Shown: positions 23,359 through 24,278 of the stretch, one piece after another | Numbering within the stretch: position 1 is the stretch's first letter | How the letters are laid out: every line of letters starts with the position of its first letter | Assembly: GCA_021324715.1 (NCBI GenBank) | Contig: JAJPIN010000028.1 | Span: 1 to 24,278 of the forward strand | Direction of reading: 5' to 3' | DNA length: 24,278 bases | Source of the DNA: Nitrososphaeria archaeon | Lineage (GTDB): Archaea; Thermoproteota; Nitrososphaeria; Nitrososphaerales; Nitrososphaeraceae | Translations under genes and position numbers: made by a program | The notes under the pieces: generated by a model | The model's database searches: none | What the model saw: only the letters and a program-made list of their open reading frames with translations | Told to the model about the DNA's origin: nothing

Positions 23359-23646
23359 ATGAAAATAATAGCATGGTGTTATAGCTGCCAACAGCAAATA
23401 TCCTTTGACAACGGAACCAGAAATAGAAATGGTGTGGCAGTTCCAGTGGATGATTATGGTAATCTTCACAGTTGCAGGTATAAAGATCGAAAGCCTGGAT
23501 TTCAAAGTCAAAAATGTTTCAGATGCGAACAAGTCATACATTTTGATAAAAATTACAGGTCACTTTCGGGAAAGTATATTCCTCTGGATTGGAATTCGGG
23601 AAAACGACATGAGTGTAACGAGACGCGGGATCTAAAGAATAAATAG
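23359..23646 (+). CDS. Tandem duplicated zinc-binding domain protein
   Basis: A 95-residue protein built of two copies of one unit. Unit 1 (about 6-40): WCYSCQQQISFDNG, then GVAVPVDDYGNLHSC. Unit 2 (about 51-88): KCFRCEQVIHFDKN, then GKYIPLDWNSGKRHEC. Each has CxxC, an FD turn, G-x-x-x-P-x-D, and HxC at the end, so each probably binds one Zn2+ through CCHC. The P-[LV]-D turn before the last ligands is also conserved. This unit is common in small archaeal proteins without a known role. The ATG at 23359 is well placed after the AT-rich gap and a TATA-like segment. Confidence 0.75.
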   Translation: MKIIAWCYSCQQQISFDNGTRNRNGVAVPVDDYGNLHSCRYKDRKPGFQSQKCFRCEQVIHFDKNYRSLSGKYIPLDWNSGKRHECNETRDLKNK

Positions 23647-23938
23647 TATAGGCTATTCCAAGAATTTTATGAAAAAAAATGTAACGAAGAAGGATGTATA
23701 TAAAAATAATGGAAGTAATTGCTGGAACCAACTTTAAAAAAATCCCTAATGTCAAACCGCTGTCCTAAATACTACTAACAAACTGATGCTAAATGAGCAC
23801 ATAACCATGCAATTGCATTTATCCTAAAAATCAGACCGATGGTTCGAAAAATCAGGTTACTAATTTTCTAATCATATTTGGCAGATCTAGAAAAATAAGA
23901 TAGGTAACAATTAATTGGTGTAGAAGTAATCATACCTA

Positions 23939-24100
23939 GTGGTTAAATCCGCAAAATGTATTCAACAACATCATGATTTGTGTGATGGAGATATAATAGA
24001 AATAATCAATAACTCAAGGACAACAAGAATTTGTGAATGTCAGTGTCATGACAATATGTATAATCTTGTCAGTAGGATGCAGGCTGCAAATAATCAGTAA
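23939..24100 (+). CDS. Tiny Cys/His-rich protein (53 aa)
   Basis: A GTG-initiated frame of 53 codons: KSAKCIQQHHDLCDGDI, then RTTRICECQCHDNM and a helical tail (YNLVSRMQAANN). The arrangement C-x6-C-x(n)-CxCxCH with adjacent histidines suggests a compact metal site. GTG at 23939 directly follows a TATA-poor but AT-rich region; the start is uncertain by a few codons. Small but well formed, and in keeping with the zinc proteins around it. The end of the window (24101-24278) shows no gene. Confidence 0.5.
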   Translation: MVKSAKCIQQHHDLCDGDIIEIINNSRTTRICECQCHDNMYNLVSRMQAANNQ

Positions 24101-24278
24101 TTATAGAACCCATAAATCAGCCTAATAAACTAAAGTATAACATTATGAAGAGTTATTGAATTTCATCTGCCTGAAAAAACCACAAATATCAAAATATCAT
24201 TTAGTTGTCTGTAATAAGAAGATTTCCACAATTAAAGTCAATACGATCTTGCAATTTGCATAGTTATTGATTTATGTA

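Noticed and set aside
23534..23755. Hydrophobic minus-strand frame at the end of the tandem zinc-domain gene
   Set aside because: Much of it is antisense to the well-supported gene at 23359-23646; hydrophobicity arises from AT-rich antisense DNA and no promoter is evident.
1..24278. CRISPR array, transposase, phage or conjugation genes
   Set aside because: No regularly spaced repeats, cas-like, recombinase or structural phage proteins were seen on either strand.

Overview
The window is AT-rich DNA (roughly one third G+C by eye) that looks like the chromosome of an ammonia-oxidising archaeon of the Thaumarchaeota/Nitrososphaeria, most like the Nitrososphaera/Nitrosocosmicus side. The support is indirect: TATA-like boxes 20-30 nt upstream of start codons with almost no leader, frequent TTG/GTG starts, an archaeal-type NikR and NiCoT nickel permease, an AsnC/Lrp regulator, an HflX GTPase, a tatA-like gene and many very small Cys-rich zinc-ribbon proteins. 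There is no rRNA, intact tRNA, CRISPR array, transposase or phage gene.

Layout. 1-3.2 kb: the C-terminal end of a single-domain response regulator, a cation diffusion facilitator, an O-methyltransferase-fold protein and a TatA-like protein. 3.2-4.8 kb: a decayed stretch with a broken OsmC-like gene, a 59-aa membrane protein and a broken CHRD-domain gene. 4.8-6.4 kb: a nickel module, nikR followed by a NiCoT permease on the minus strand, with a long inverted repeat between them. 6.4-8.1 kb: copy A of a dispersed repeat carrying a tRNA-like segment, a membrane/coiled-coil protein, two tiny ORFs and an AsnC/Lrp regulator. 8.2-12.1 kb: a segment bounded by a 55-nt perfect inverted repeat (longer imperfectly). 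Each arm is the upstream region of an inward-facing gene, a response regulator on one side and a small helical protein on the other. Between them lie a response-regulator relic, a pyruvate-oxidase-type ThDP enzyme, a truncated Rieske gene and a frameshifted secreted-protein gene. 12.1-15.9 kb: membrane protein, membrane-anchored metallophosphoesterase, exported alpha/beta hydrolase and an ORF without a start. 15.9-17.5 kb: three small secreted Cys-rich proteins, two of them paralogues. 17.7-24.1 kb: nine small zinc-ribbon/Cys-His proteins, three other small or hypothetical features, HflX and repeat copy B.

Reading. Metal handling is a visible theme: nickel uptake and sensing, a divalent-cation exporter and many candidate zinc proteins. 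The window also shows much gene decay (six broken genes). No multigene defence or biosynthetic system is evident. The observations most worth following are the duplicated promoter arms, the tRNA-like dispersed repeat, the six-Cys exported family, the small zinc-protein cluster, and two enzymes with altered active-site residues. All functions are inferred from motifs read by eye; no database search was run.
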